From Rhodamnia argentea (taxonomy: Eukaryota > Streptophyta > Magnoliopsida > Myrtales > Myrtaceae): DNA of 64,000 nucleotides. How positions within the stretch are numbered: the stretch's first letter is position 1; each line of letters opens with the position of its first letter. Of the stretch, positions 35,401 through 46,859 are shown piece after piece. The stretch lies in NCBI RefSeq assembly GCF_020921035.1, contig NC_063150.1, forward strand, positions 930,001-994,000. Direction: 5' to 3'. The position numbers and the translations under genes are program-made. Below the pieces are notes generated by a model. It ran no database searches. It was given only the letters and a program-made list of their open reading frames with translations, and was not told the origin of the DNA.

Positions 35401-38392
35401 AGTACAAACTATAATATTCCTATAGATAAAAACAAGTACCTTTCACTGTGAACAGGGCTTCGAGAGTCACCGACAGCTTCTTCATAACTAGGAGGCGCAC
35501 CAATGTTTTGCTCAGAATATTTTCGATCAAGCCGCCTGTCAGATGTAGCAATTTTATTTATAAATCCCAATGCAGGAATCCTCTCCAAAACATATTCTGC
35601 TGACCATGCCGTTCATAAAAAAAATCAAGCAAAAAAGCAGCAGAGATTACCTCTCATCTTGAGAATTATCATCAGCTCTGCCAGCACTGCCTCTGTAGCA
35701 GATGACCATACATTAATAGTTTTATAGCAATCAAAACAATCAGAAAGTGCACACAGGAATTAAAGTTAACAAGATCAAGCGCGTGTTCTTACATCGCGAT
35801 AGACAGCATCCTCTTGCAAATGTAAACATTAGATCCATACATATATGACCAAACAAATCCAAGTAAAAGACTTATTAATTATTATTCTAGACGACAAAGT
35901 AGATAGAATTCACACGAGAAGGGAAAAAATGTATTTTAACTAGCATGCTCGAATCAAGAGAGTCCAGGCAATCTTCCGAAAAGAAAACACGTACCGGGAT
36001 GAGTACTGACCATCATCATCCACAGAACGGTCTCTCTCTCTATCATGACTTCTACTTCTCGATGTGCCATATTGATAATCGTCGATGCTTCGACTTCTTC
36101 CTCGGTAATCATCATCCCTGTAACCGTCTCTTCCATAACGTTCTTCATAGTCTCGGCTGTAACGGTCTCCATCACGACTATAGGAATCCCCATTTCTACT
36201 GTACCGATCCTCATCCTTGGAGCCCCAGTCTCTCTCTCTCCCGTAGCCATATTCATCCCTACTCCCATATCGGCCTTCATAGCGATCATCATCATATCTA
36301 TCACCTGCACCTGATGGCCTATACATTCCACCAGTTGCTGACACGCTTCGGAACCTGCTTCGAGACAGAAAATCAACCACATATTTTGAACCAGTGGAAG
36401 ACATTCAACTGCATGCAGATTATCTTACAAGCAGACAACCTTCTCTGTGGACAGAAGGGGGAACACATCATACTTCAAACATAAAAAAATCAACCTGGAA
36501 GCCTTCCATACAGGTTGGCACCCTTTTGTGCCTCATTTATGAATTGAGGAGGTCAGGACTTCAATAAAACCGAAAAAACAGTTCTCTTAATTTTAAAACA
36601 AATGCTATTTTCTCCTTTCATTATAACTTAGATGCAGTAGGCAAAAGACAATTGTAATTTTCCAAAGCCAACAAAAGGAGAACCGACTTTACCAGGTGAA
36701 GAAAAGCAACTAAATCGTGTCCAAATGATCCTATGAGCTGTTGACCCCTAAATTCAGAGCCGACAATCTTATAGGTTGTACCGTAGCTTTAAAGGGATCA
36801 TTATCCAATCCAATACCATCCTTTATCAATCCCATTCAATGGGAGAAAGATAAGAAAGAACTAGCCAATCTGGACCATCCAATAACCAGAAAGAAATAAT
36901 AATACAGGGTCCAGAAAGGAAGACAGGTCACTCATCATCCGTAATCGAAGTTAAAAAAAAAAAAGATACGCGGAGTTAGAAGGTAGACTCACTTGTCCCT
37001 GTTGGCAGCAGCCTTCTGTCTAACTTCGACAATCCGTTCCTTGTCATTCACCAGCATCACAAGACCCTGAGACTTCCTCCTCACATTGTTTCCCTGGTCC
37101 CTTCCACTAGAGTCGATGTATTGAAAATCGGACAATGTCTGGTACGAGATCAATTAAAAAAAAAGTATGCTGTTAACAGTAAACACGTAGGCGACAAAAA
37201 AAAAAAAGCAAAAGCAATAGGAAGCACAAACAAGACCAACATAGCCAATCCAAAGATAATTAGAATGGAAAATTACCGATATTTGGTAAGCATGTTCTCT
37301 AATCTCATCTATGACACGTTCAGATCCATGGGCAACCAGGTACTCCAGAACAGTCAATGCCTGCATGAAGAGAGACACTTGAGCAAATAACAAAATATTA
37401 ACATAAATCTGACCATGTACTAAACACCACAATCCACAATGTTTTGAGGTAAGATACAATGAATAGAGAAGACACTACCAATTCCAAGAAGCACATCAAA
37501 TAATTGAAATAAAAGTTGAATTTATGCCCAAAGGAGGACAATTACCTTGTAGACGTGCCGCCAATTCTTTCCAGTATCGTTGATCCGCTTCCATATTACC
37601 CCCATTATCATCTGGTACTCATGACTGTAAAGTTCATACAGTCAAAAGTAAGTAAAACTGACTTGGCCAATGAAGCAAAATCCAAGTAAAGGAGGATCAA
37701 TTTGTAGCTTACTAGTTTCTGGAAGCCTGCGCAATATCTGCAAGAAGCGTTCCATGGGGACCCCATGGTTCATTGCTCGTGGCATCAAGAACCTGGAAAA
37801 CCAAGAGAGCACTCAAGTAAAACACGTGGAAAGTCCTATGACTGCAGAATTAGAAGCAACACAAATCGATATATCCACCTCAAATCTTAAAGCTCATATC
37901 AACCACGTATAGTTGATCTATGGAACGAACAATGTATGCTTTAAAACTCTTCCAAGAAGAAGTAACAATCTAGACACTACTCTCACTCGAACATTAATTA
38001 TCAGAAAAATATTTTAAGATAAATTATCAGGCTATTACTGAACAAAAACGAAACAATCATTACCTTCTGTTCTATTCCAGGAACTTTAAGCACTTTCTTA
38101 TTCACCTCCCTCTTACTGCAGAACACAAAACCCAAATCAGTAGTAATTCCAATTTCGAGGTAACCAAGACTCCATATACACCAACATAGTCGTGATTAAT
38201 CCTGATTCTGTAGTTTTCTGGTTAATAAATTTAACTTGATTCATGGAAAAAAAAAAACACTGCCGTCTAAAAAACCTTGCACATTACATAATTCAAATGT
38301 CTCAAGTATGTTAAACTTTAAATAATGGAACTTTTCCTGGTAGTTGCTATGACTTACATGTCCCTGACAGTTTGATCAAAGACCTTCTTCAT
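32450..38392 (-). CDS. Epsin, ENTH domain protein (EPSIN2/EPSIN3-like)
   Basis: Thirteen exons on the minus strand join in phase to 901 residues: 38392-38358, 38115-38064, 37792-37713, 37624-37546, 37360-37277, 37138-36993, 36354-35995, 35692-35651, 35535-35440, 35348-35191, 34862-34669, 33929-33065 and 32964-32450. The start reads [20 protein letters not shown] and the ENTH domain runs to about residue 150 ([58 protein letters not shown]). It binds phosphoinositide membranes. Residues about 165-275 are an Asp/Arg/Tyr-rich disordered stretch. Then come an [11 protein letters not shown] with DPF-type adaptor motifs near 443, a Pro/Gln-rich region, NPLADIG, and a Gly-Met repeat tail. Plant epsins act in clathrin-coated vesicle traffic at the trans-Golgi network and endosomes with VTI family SNAREs and adaptor complexes. 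The 5' leader is probably spliced, with a first non-coding exon near 39.4 kb. Confidence 0.93.
32700..32770 (-). repeat. Gly-Met codon repeat in epsin last exon
   Basis: The 6-bp unit ggcatg on the minus strand (catgcc on the plus) repeats in a row and encodes (MG)n. Length is likely variable between alleles. Confidence 0.85.
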
Positions 38393-39457
38393 TGCGGTGG
38401 ATGTTTAGATCAAAAGACTTCTCCAAGTCTTGGGCAGATAACACCTTCCTGAGACCTTATGCACTCTTAGCCGAAGGACTGCTTCCAAAGATTAGGGTAA
38501 TTCTCTGAAACCTGATGATAGTGAAAAGTGCAAATCAACGAGAATGGCCTAGAAATTCAAATAGGCTAGAAACTTCACCACTTTCAATATAGGCAACTGA
38601 AAATACACAAGTAGAAAAGGGTTGTGTCTTGATGCTGAATTGAAATATTCTTGGCAATGCAGCACGAATCAATTGAATCAACCAAAAAGATTTCCCAATT
38701 CCCAAATGCCGTAGACTTAACGAAAATCAGATTGGCAACTACCAAGTACTGTGTTGTCGCTCCACAAATTACAACTCAAGAAAATATAGAGCAGGTGAAG
38801 TAAAGCATGAATATTGACTCCCTCAACACTGGTCCTCAAAGGTAAGAAAAGCTCAACTGTACCCCCATTTTCCTCGCAAACAAACAACATTAGATCAGAT
38901 CTTTTAAAACATTAAATTTCTATGTAAACCCGACATCTCAATCTCCCCCACAATTCCAACAGATCCACCGACAACCTAAAAGCGCAGAAGTTTCCAATGA
39001 TTGCCTGTTCACACAACTGCAATAGATCACTGAGAATCCAAAATCGCAAAACTTTTCAATCGTTGCCCGTTCGTAAGAAACACCAGCGCAAGATGCCCAA
39101 ATTTAGAGTCGGCAAAACAGAGAATTCGCCATTACGAGAGGGATCGAAACCATCAGATCAAGAACCAAGATAAATGAAACGAATTCCGAAGCACGGGAGA
39201 CCCAACCCAGCACTTATAGCAATGCACAGGAGCAACATGCATGAAAAGAAGAAGCAGTACCGAGCTGAACCGCAGAGAAATGGCCGAATCGCAGAGGAAA
39301 AAGACGAATCAAAGGACGACCCACGACGGAAAAGATTACCAGAAACCCAGATCCCGTAGAGAGGAAAAGACACGATCGTTTCATTACCTGGTAATCGGAT
39401 TTGCGGCGACTGTTCGGCCAACAAAACCGAAAGTTGACGGCCAACCAACGATGACTC

Positions 39458-39458
<1 letters not shown>

Positions 39459-39493
<35 letters not shown>

Positions 39494-39500
39494 GGAGAGA
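39459..39500. repeat. (GA)n microsatellite
   Basis: An almost uninterrupted GA run in the presumed leader of the epsin gene; on the transcribed strand it is CT. Confidence 0.9.
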
Positions 39501-39551
39501 GGATCGGCAAAGAAGAAGAGAGGATGCAATCCTTAAGAGTCGGTGTTGGGT

Positions 39552-39617
39552 TTCTCTCTCTCTCTCTCTATGAGAAGCGCATAGAGAGACAGAGAGAGAG
39601 AGAGAAAGAGAGAAAGA
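39552..39617. repeat. (TC)n and (GA)n microsatellites facing each other
   Basis: TC units at 39552-39570 and GA units at about 39590-39617 are complementary, so a transcript could form a hairpin. Confidence 0.8.
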
Positions 39618-39640
39618 TGGACACAGCGCACCTTCCACGC

Positions 39641-41699
39641 AGAAAACAAAGGGGAGGTGAATTTCCTTTTTCTTCCTTTTTCATTTTGATTTTATTTGAT
39701 TTTTTTATTTGTTTTTTGGTTTCTTATTTTTCATTTTGTTATTTATTTATTTTTTTACCTTTTGGTGCTCCTTACTTTTTTTTTTTTTTTCATTTTTTGC
39801 GTGGCTGTATGCAAGACACAAGGATTTAATAGCTGTCTCCAAAGCATAATTTGATAATGAACACAATCGAAAATAAACCATATTGTAACGTTCGGTACGT
39901 AGTTATTTCGATTTCATTATAACAGAATGAAATGTTCCGAAAGCATTTTTGCATTCTCTAAATAAAAAAATCAGAACATAATTTCACGATTGGCGAGATT
40001 ACAACGTGAATTCACGCGGCGCTGCCTTTTCTGTCGATCCCATCTCGAAAGATATTCGTTCTAAATGATTTAACGGTGATTTCTTGCTATACAGAAGTTC
40101 ACTTTCCTCCATGAATTTATAGAAATATGAACTTTTGGCCAGCCACGGATGAATGCATTTTGATTAGCTGCCTGAAGAAAAGCCAGCATTCTTCTGGAAC
40201 GTTGGACTTGTCAATTGTTAAACTCTCCAACTTTTTCTTTATTTAAATCCTTAAATTAGTTTATTATTCTTAATTAATTTTTTATTTTATTTTTTGTCAG
40301 CCAACATGCTTAGTTGGTCCACAAAGTGGAAGAATTCTCAAATCAGAAGTGCATGGATTAAAAATTAATTTTTTTTTGTCCAATAGAATTAAGTTTTTAT
40401 GGATGGTGATTGGTGAGGTAAGAGATTGACCTTAAAGACGGATTTACCGATCCCAGCTCCTGCACACAATTTTAGACTTTTGCTAAAAAAGTAAAAATCA
40501 TTTTGGAGTTATACAAAGTAATTACTTTTTTTGTTTTGTGAATGCACTAGGTTTTTCTTTTAGATTCTTCTTTTACATATATTAACTTTGTCGCAAAGAA
40601 GATCTTTCAATAAATCTAATTTTTCCCTTCGAGCAAATTTACAGATTAATTATCGAATTGAATCGAGAAAAATTCGAACATAAACAACTTTATAACACAA
40701 TCAAATACTAAGCTCATATTTTCATTGTGCATCTTACCAGTTTTCTTTTATAGATACATTATAGGTTAGAGGATGACGAGATGAAACAAAGAATACCTCT
40801 TCAAAGATCTTCTTCCTAAACAAAATTCAGCAATGTGAACATGTAAAAGATGAAATTACATTAGATCATGGTTTTGCACATAAGGAAGAGAAAATCAAAA
40901 AGAAAAATTAAATTTAATTCATTTTGAGTTGACATTAATTAATATTATCAGTGGAATGTTCATGAAAAACATCGAGGTGACTCAACGCGCATGAATTTCT
41001 TCCTCTTTTTTTCATAATTATTTGATATCGAAAGTGCAAAGATTTGATATTCCTCTTCGAGACTAACCAACTTAAAATGAACATATTTATCACTAAAGTG
41101 AGCATTTAAGATAGAGACGACGAAGAATCGACAAGTCACGATGAAAGCACTGACCAAGAAGAGTATTTGCATCTTCCAAGTGATACCGAGTTCAAATTTG
41201 AGGAAAATCCATAACAGGAAAATAACCAAATTGAAGCAAATCGAGAAAGAAGGAAAACAGAGGAGATGAATTTTGTCCAGCCAATGAAAATGGGATGGAT
41301 TTAGTTATTTGGGGAGTGAAAACGGGTCACCCTTTTGACAAAATGTGCAGTCAGGCAAGGCAACAACAGAGAAGTCAAACCTAGGGCTTTGAAGGTTCAA
41401 CAAAAGGTTGCCAATCTGGCCAGAGAAAATACAGAAGGTGGTCATATTTTGGTCAAAGCAAAATGCTCCGAGAATAAGCTGGATCTAATCCAAGACACTC
41501 TGTACAACTGGAGGCAGATTGTATCAGTTTGTTAGGAGTGTTCAATCTCCTTTTGAGGTGATTGCATATCTGATTATCGGTCATATCATTAAGCAAATTC
41601 ACAAAGCAAAAGACAATCTTCAACAACAGAATAATAAAAGCATATTCCTAAGAAAATGGTTTTCTCCGTTTGAAACGGTCCTCCAAAGTAATATTCTCT

Positions 41700-41734
<35 letters not shown>

Positions 41735-42501
41735 TTTGGACAGAAAGTGATATTCTCTGTATTACAACAAGGTTTTATTAACAACTGTTCCGAGACACTT
41801 ATTAAGTACATTTAATAAGACGATATACAACTGGAGACAGTACAATGCATACTACAATCTTTCCTTATATCTACTTCCAACTATTTATATCCATTTGCTA
41901 CTGTCTTTGAATTCATTCTTCCTTCATCGGAATTGATTTCACATTTTTAGTTTCCCTTCCGATCCGATAATCTCGAAAAGTAGCTTTTGGTTATTAAAGG
42001 TTTACACGGGGAGCACATGAAAATTTTCTTAATTCAAGGATAATTTCGTGCGATTTGAAGGTACAATGTCAAGTAGAATGGAACATTTTTTACCCACAAT
42101 CTTATATTATCGAAATTAAGCGAAAATATCATGCTGGTGTAAGGGATTTGGAGCGGGTAAGATCACCATCAACAAAACCAAAGAGATCATCTCAGCCCCA
42201 AGCGAGCCAGAAAATAGATAATCATCCAAAGAGGGGGAAATAGACAAAATCTTGTAAGTCATTGTCATTACTTTGTATAGAACCCATTCATATCTTTGCT
42301 GATTATTATCAGAAGGACGTAACTTTGCCGGCCGACTGCTACATAAATTAGCAATGAGATCACATTATTTGGCAGTAGGGATGAACTTAAAACCAAAATA
42401 CATACAGTGCAACGTATGTTGACAAATTCCACCTTTCAGGTACCCGGCCGATTCGCCTCATGAAAGTACAAACTACAAGATTATGCACAAGCCCTGGACG
42501 A
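39641..42501. other. Intergenic region, AT-rich
   Basis: No supported gene. An open frame of 66 codons at 41335-41535 (+) looks faintly like decayed retroelement polyprotein (VKPRALKV) but cannot be assigned. A TTA microsatellite lies at 41699-41735. Confidence 0.45.
41699..41735. repeat. (TTA)n microsatellite
   Basis: About twelve TTA/ATT units in AT-rich intergenic DNA. Confidence 0.9.
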
Positions 42502-44529
42502 TCAACTTGGGGTACTTTGGCCTTTACCTTGATACGCAGACTCTAAACATTCCTTAGCCCGATGAACCTTAGACTGAATGTAGAAGCTCCCATTTTTCGC
42601 ATTCTTCTCGAACAAAACATCATATTTCTGCTAGGCCAGAAGCGATTTGTCTCAGAACAGACCGATATAAGCATATGGGCATCAAAAAGCTATTCATGCT
42701 GCAAAATTTTGCATACCTTCAATATCTCTTCCCAAGCGGTTTCCTCGGTCACACCAAGAATTTGCCTTGCTTCTTGCTCCGTCATGACCTTGCTAGCTCG
42801 GCGGACAGTGTTCTGTAGTGTTTCTTGGGCAACACCAGTTTTTGAGGCATCTAGAACAAACAAAGAGAAATTACGTTTTATAACATATAAAGCTACACCA
42901 TTAAAGAACATCGTGCTTTGCTCTCAACATACATCTGAAATACGCATTATATCCCATGAACAATTGGTTGTTGCAGACCAAAGCAACCTCACTAATTTCC
43001 GCAGAAGAGATGAGAAACACCGATAATCAGGTTAAGGACAATCCACACAATAAACCCCAATCCTACTGTTTAGGTCAAGGATTATCAATTTCACATCTTT
43101 CAAACTAATTGACTAAGGCAGGACTAGGAGGCAACTCATTTTCAGTGGTATGTCCAAAAAACACTGGGTGAAGGAAGGAGCAAATCCAAATCTGAACTTC
43201 TAACTCGTTCTTTTCTTTTCCAATTTCCTCCAATTCCTTTCTTGACAGTTGACTCATCTAACTTGTCTGATATGTGCAAAATGGTCTTTCCATTTATTTG
43301 GAACCAATTCCACAAAGAAAAAGTAGAAATTTGAAAATCACTACAAGTTAGATGGTTGCAAAGGGCGATTGGAAAATGCACCAATAGAAATGAACCGTGC
43401 GAACCAAGTCCTTGTTGGAGTCCCAAAACACTTTAAAGGCAAATCCTAGCCGTAAACTAAAATCACAGAGGCTGAAATGTGGGGGACAGGCCTTTAGATT
43501 GATGGGATCACCAAAGCAGGGACATTAGATCACATTTTAGAGGGTCACAAGTCAATTAACATCAGGTTGGAGAGTTCAAAAATAAATGTTGATGGCTACA
43601 ACCAATCTAACTGTCTAAGTTGTAAGTGAGTTTCACCTACGTTAGCTACAACCCAATTACAGAGCATCTGGAAGACTGGAAGTACTAAATTGCATTAAAA
43701 AGCCCTACAGTCTCTGCTAAGCATGTTAAGGTAACTCTGCTTTACTTGAAAGAACTCAACTTTCTTGACTGAACAAGTCGCAACAATTCGGGCATTATCA
43801 AACACATCCAAAATGCCGATTTCTGGCAATTAAATGACGCTCCTGAACACACCCTGATAACATTATCCTCGTGACATTTATGTCAACGATACCATAATTC
43901 CGTCTAAATCCCACGTTTCCTTTTTCTAGTGTTGCCAGATCGTGATAACATGCGCAATGACAAGAAAAGCTCTTCTCCGAAGAAAATCTTACATTAACAG
44001 TAAAAACGGAACACCCACTTGGGTTTTGAAGATAAATCATCTAAGACCCCTTGCCACCAAACAACACCTAGCAGTTAAAACCATCTCATTGTTTGAAACC
44101 TTTATGAGTCCATTAGATTGCCTTACACCTCCCATAACTGATAAATTCCATCCCAGAGACACCACCCAAAAAGCGATAGCAATCTCACATGGGTCTAATT
44201 ACATTCTCTTTCACCACTCATTACTGCTAACACGATTCATTAGCTAAGCACCTTCACCTAATAAAAACATGGGAACGAAAACAATCCGAACGCCAGAATT
44301 GGCCACAAAACAAGAAAAGCCGCCCGAAAAGAAAGAGAAAAAAAAATGAAACTTACTGGCAAGAGCTTGACGATACGCCTGAACAAAAGCTCGAGCTAAG
44401 ATACCACCGCCCATCACGATCAGGTTCGCAAGAATTTTCGACGCCTACACACACGATGAATCAATTTGAACGAACAGAGGTCGAAGACGAAAGATTCGAA
44501 ATTTCAGCAGAGCGAGCGGAACTAACCAT
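42502..44529 (-). CDS. PAM16: PAM16-like subunit of the mitochondrial import motor
   Basis: Four exons on the minus strand: 44529-44527 (the ATG alone), 44444-44357, 42850-42717 and 42627-42502 (TGA 42504-42502), giving 116 residues, the usual length for plant PAM16 (Arabidopsis MUSE5, recalled). The N-terminus MASKILANLIVMGGGILARA is hydrophobic and embeds in or docks to the inner membrane. The degenerate J-like domain follows: MTEQEARQILGV, EEILKKYDVLFEKN and SFYIQSKVHRAKECLESAY. As expected for Pam16 it lacks the HPD tripeptide of true J-proteins; it pairs with Pam18 and restrains mtHsp70 stimulation at the TIM23 channel. The second intron (42851-44356) is 1.5 kb. Confidence 0.95.
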
Positions 44530-46859
44530 CTCCTTCCTCTGAGGGGTTACGAGGATCTGCGCCCCGGACCTGTCAAAGTTACAACCTTTGATTCGTGCCC
44601 CGTCTCCCGCGGCTGCTTGCCTGGTCTCTCAGCCTCAAGTGGATCAAGAAAAAGAGTATGTGAACGAGGCGTGAGCCGACGCCTGAAACCCTAAAATCAG
44701 ATGGGAACTTCCCGAATTGAAGAATTTGTCAGGTGGAGGAGGAGGAGGATGTATAGAAGGAATCTTTCTGTCCAAGGAAAACAATGAAACCGGAGTTCCT
44801 GAGACGGCGGACGATCTTGCAGAGGAAGCAAGTCCAAGCGACCCAATTACCAATCACAGCCCAGCCCAAAACTCTTGATTGCAACCCAATTTCTCATAAA
44901 AATGTCATGTCGGTCCGTATCGATCGTCTCATTCTTTTGATGATTTGGATTTTTCATCGAAGTGAAAATATCACGTCAAGTTGAGACTGGACCACATGAT
45001 AGATTTGAGAATAGATTGAAAGATTGTGAATTTTTTAGACAAAATAAAATTCGGGACAATTTTGGGTCTGGACCTAAAGTTTGGGGTTTTTTTTAAGATA
45101 AACAAAAAAAAAAGTTTGTGGTAGATTTGGGACTGGACCTAGAGTTGAATTTTTTTTTTTCAAGATAAAAAAAGTTTGGATTAAAATTGAGACTAAACCT
45201 AAAGTTGGGGTTTTTTTGTTTACAATTTTTCTAGACAAAATTAAATTAGGAGTAGTTTTGGGTCTGGTCCTCAAGTTTGGGATTTTTTCTAATACCAAAA
45301 AAAAAAAAAAAAAGTTCAAGGCAGATTTGGGATTTGACTTAAAATTGTTTTCCGAAAAGAATTCAATATTCTCAACCAGGGCCAGCCCGGCTTTAGCAGT
45401 GATTTTTCATGCCCGATACCAATTCAGGTCGATGGAGTTGTCAATTTTCTTGAGATCAACTTGAGAGTCATGACTCATAAGCAACTTCAAAATCGTTTGG
45501 CATAAGCCGAAACGAGGGATTCATCATAGCCGATGAAGGAATCCATCGTTCGTCGAAGCCGGATAATCTTAATGGCATATCAAAAACGAAAACACCTCGC
45601 TAACCTTTGTATTTTTCACTTTTTATGTTTTTTGTTTTCCGAAAGTAACCGAGATATATTTCCCAATGAAAAGCTTAAATCCCTTCATTTTCCAGTCTCT
45701 TGTTGGATTTGTCCTTCCGGTAGTATTTTTCTCTCTTCAATAATTTGGCGTTGCATGAATTTTTTTGGCGTTTTAGATGAGTTAGAACACCGCTGAAACT
45801 TTGGCCAGAGCGACCCTCAATGGAAGTTGTCCGCATTTTCGACAGGAACAAAACAGGGAGAGCTTAGAGCTACGAAGCAGAGTACGCAGACAATGATCAG
45901 AACCAAAAGACTCTCCAAGCACAAAGGACTCGCTCTAAACAGGGTCTAATTTAAGCTAAACTGATGATCTCTTCGGCACAAATTTAGCCCGATATTCATC
46001 AAATGATGCTTATGTTTCGTGGGGCAGTATAGCAGTAATTGGAACTGGCTGGTACAACGACTGAGGCAGAGTTTCCTTCCCAGTACTGAATATTCTCAAG
46101 CAAATGCTCTGCCACATCCGTTGACTGTATAAAGCATCCAGCAGTGGTTTTCACATTGTTTTTCTCCTGTTCTTTGGCCACGTTAGGTGTGTCATTTGGT
46201 TCCGAGTCGAAAGGGCATCAAGATAGGTGTGAGATTTGTTTAAAATTAGGAGAAGTTGTGGTTTTGCTTTATTTCTGAAGTGGTTGTTGCACGAAGCACA
46301 AGAGGGTCCAGAAACAATCGACCTTAAATAAACAGAAGCCTGCCAAACAAGCCCATACGCAACGGCTATACAACAACAAATTAGGTGGAATCTAAACAAG
46401 AATCAGACAAAAAATTCAAGGGAAGGGGAACGAAAAAGAGAATGCCAAATGGGCTTCCTGGTACTGTCTCTGTCTCTCCAATCTCGTACCCTGTTTCTTT
46501 ACCTCTGTATCAGGAAGCTCTTTGAAGCCAATTTCCCACTGGAATATAAGAACAGCGCAACTTGGAACATGGTCACCAATGAAGCCGAAGAAACTTGGTC
46601 TGGTCGATGAAGGTTGTGTCTTGACGAAGCATTCAGATCCTTATTCGAAGAAGCAGGATTGGAAGACTGAAGTCCGATTCTATTCTTTTCGGAACCCTCC
46701 TTTATTACATTCTGCAAACTAACATCTGCAACACCAAAATTAGATCAAATCTGTGAGTGTTATTGGGAAAACATGAAAGAAAATGTTCTAATTGCATAAA
46801 CTCGTTAAAGATCATGGACTTACATGATTGGAGTTGGTATGTGACTAAGCCTTTTGAGC
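44530..46859. other. Intergenic region upstream of PAM16 and downstream of the extensin gene
   Basis: 44530 to about 44800 should hold the PAM16 leader and promoter. The rest is non-coding with one phrase repeat at 45010-45345. Short frames near 46000-46700 are unsupported, and the 3' UTR of the extensin gene ends somewhere there. Confidence 0.45.
45010..45345. repeat. Degenerate tandem phrase repeat
   Basis: Four to five imperfect copies, about 65-80 bp each, of a unit containing 'ttttgggtctggacctaaag', then an oligo-T run, then 'agataaa' or 'agacaaaat'. No open frame of interest. Confidence 0.65.

Larger units (their letters stand above)
38393..39640 (-). promoter_or_regulatory. 5' leader and promoter region of the epsin gene
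   Basis: About 130 bp of leader precede the ATG at 38392, with a probable leader intron beyond about 38520. The stretch 39130-39640 is purine/pyrimidine-rich and carries three GA/CT microsatellites, as many plant leaders do. No exact start site can be given. Confidence 0.4.

Noticed and set aside
35945-36484. Plus-strand frame of 179 codons over the epsin Asp/Arg-rich exon
   Set aside because: Low-complexity His/Tyr-rich complement of the epsin exon, with no domain.
40960-41229. 89-codon minus-strand hydrophobic frame
   Set aside because: AT-rich DNA readily gives Phe/Leu/Ile/Lys-rich frames; no domain or gene context.
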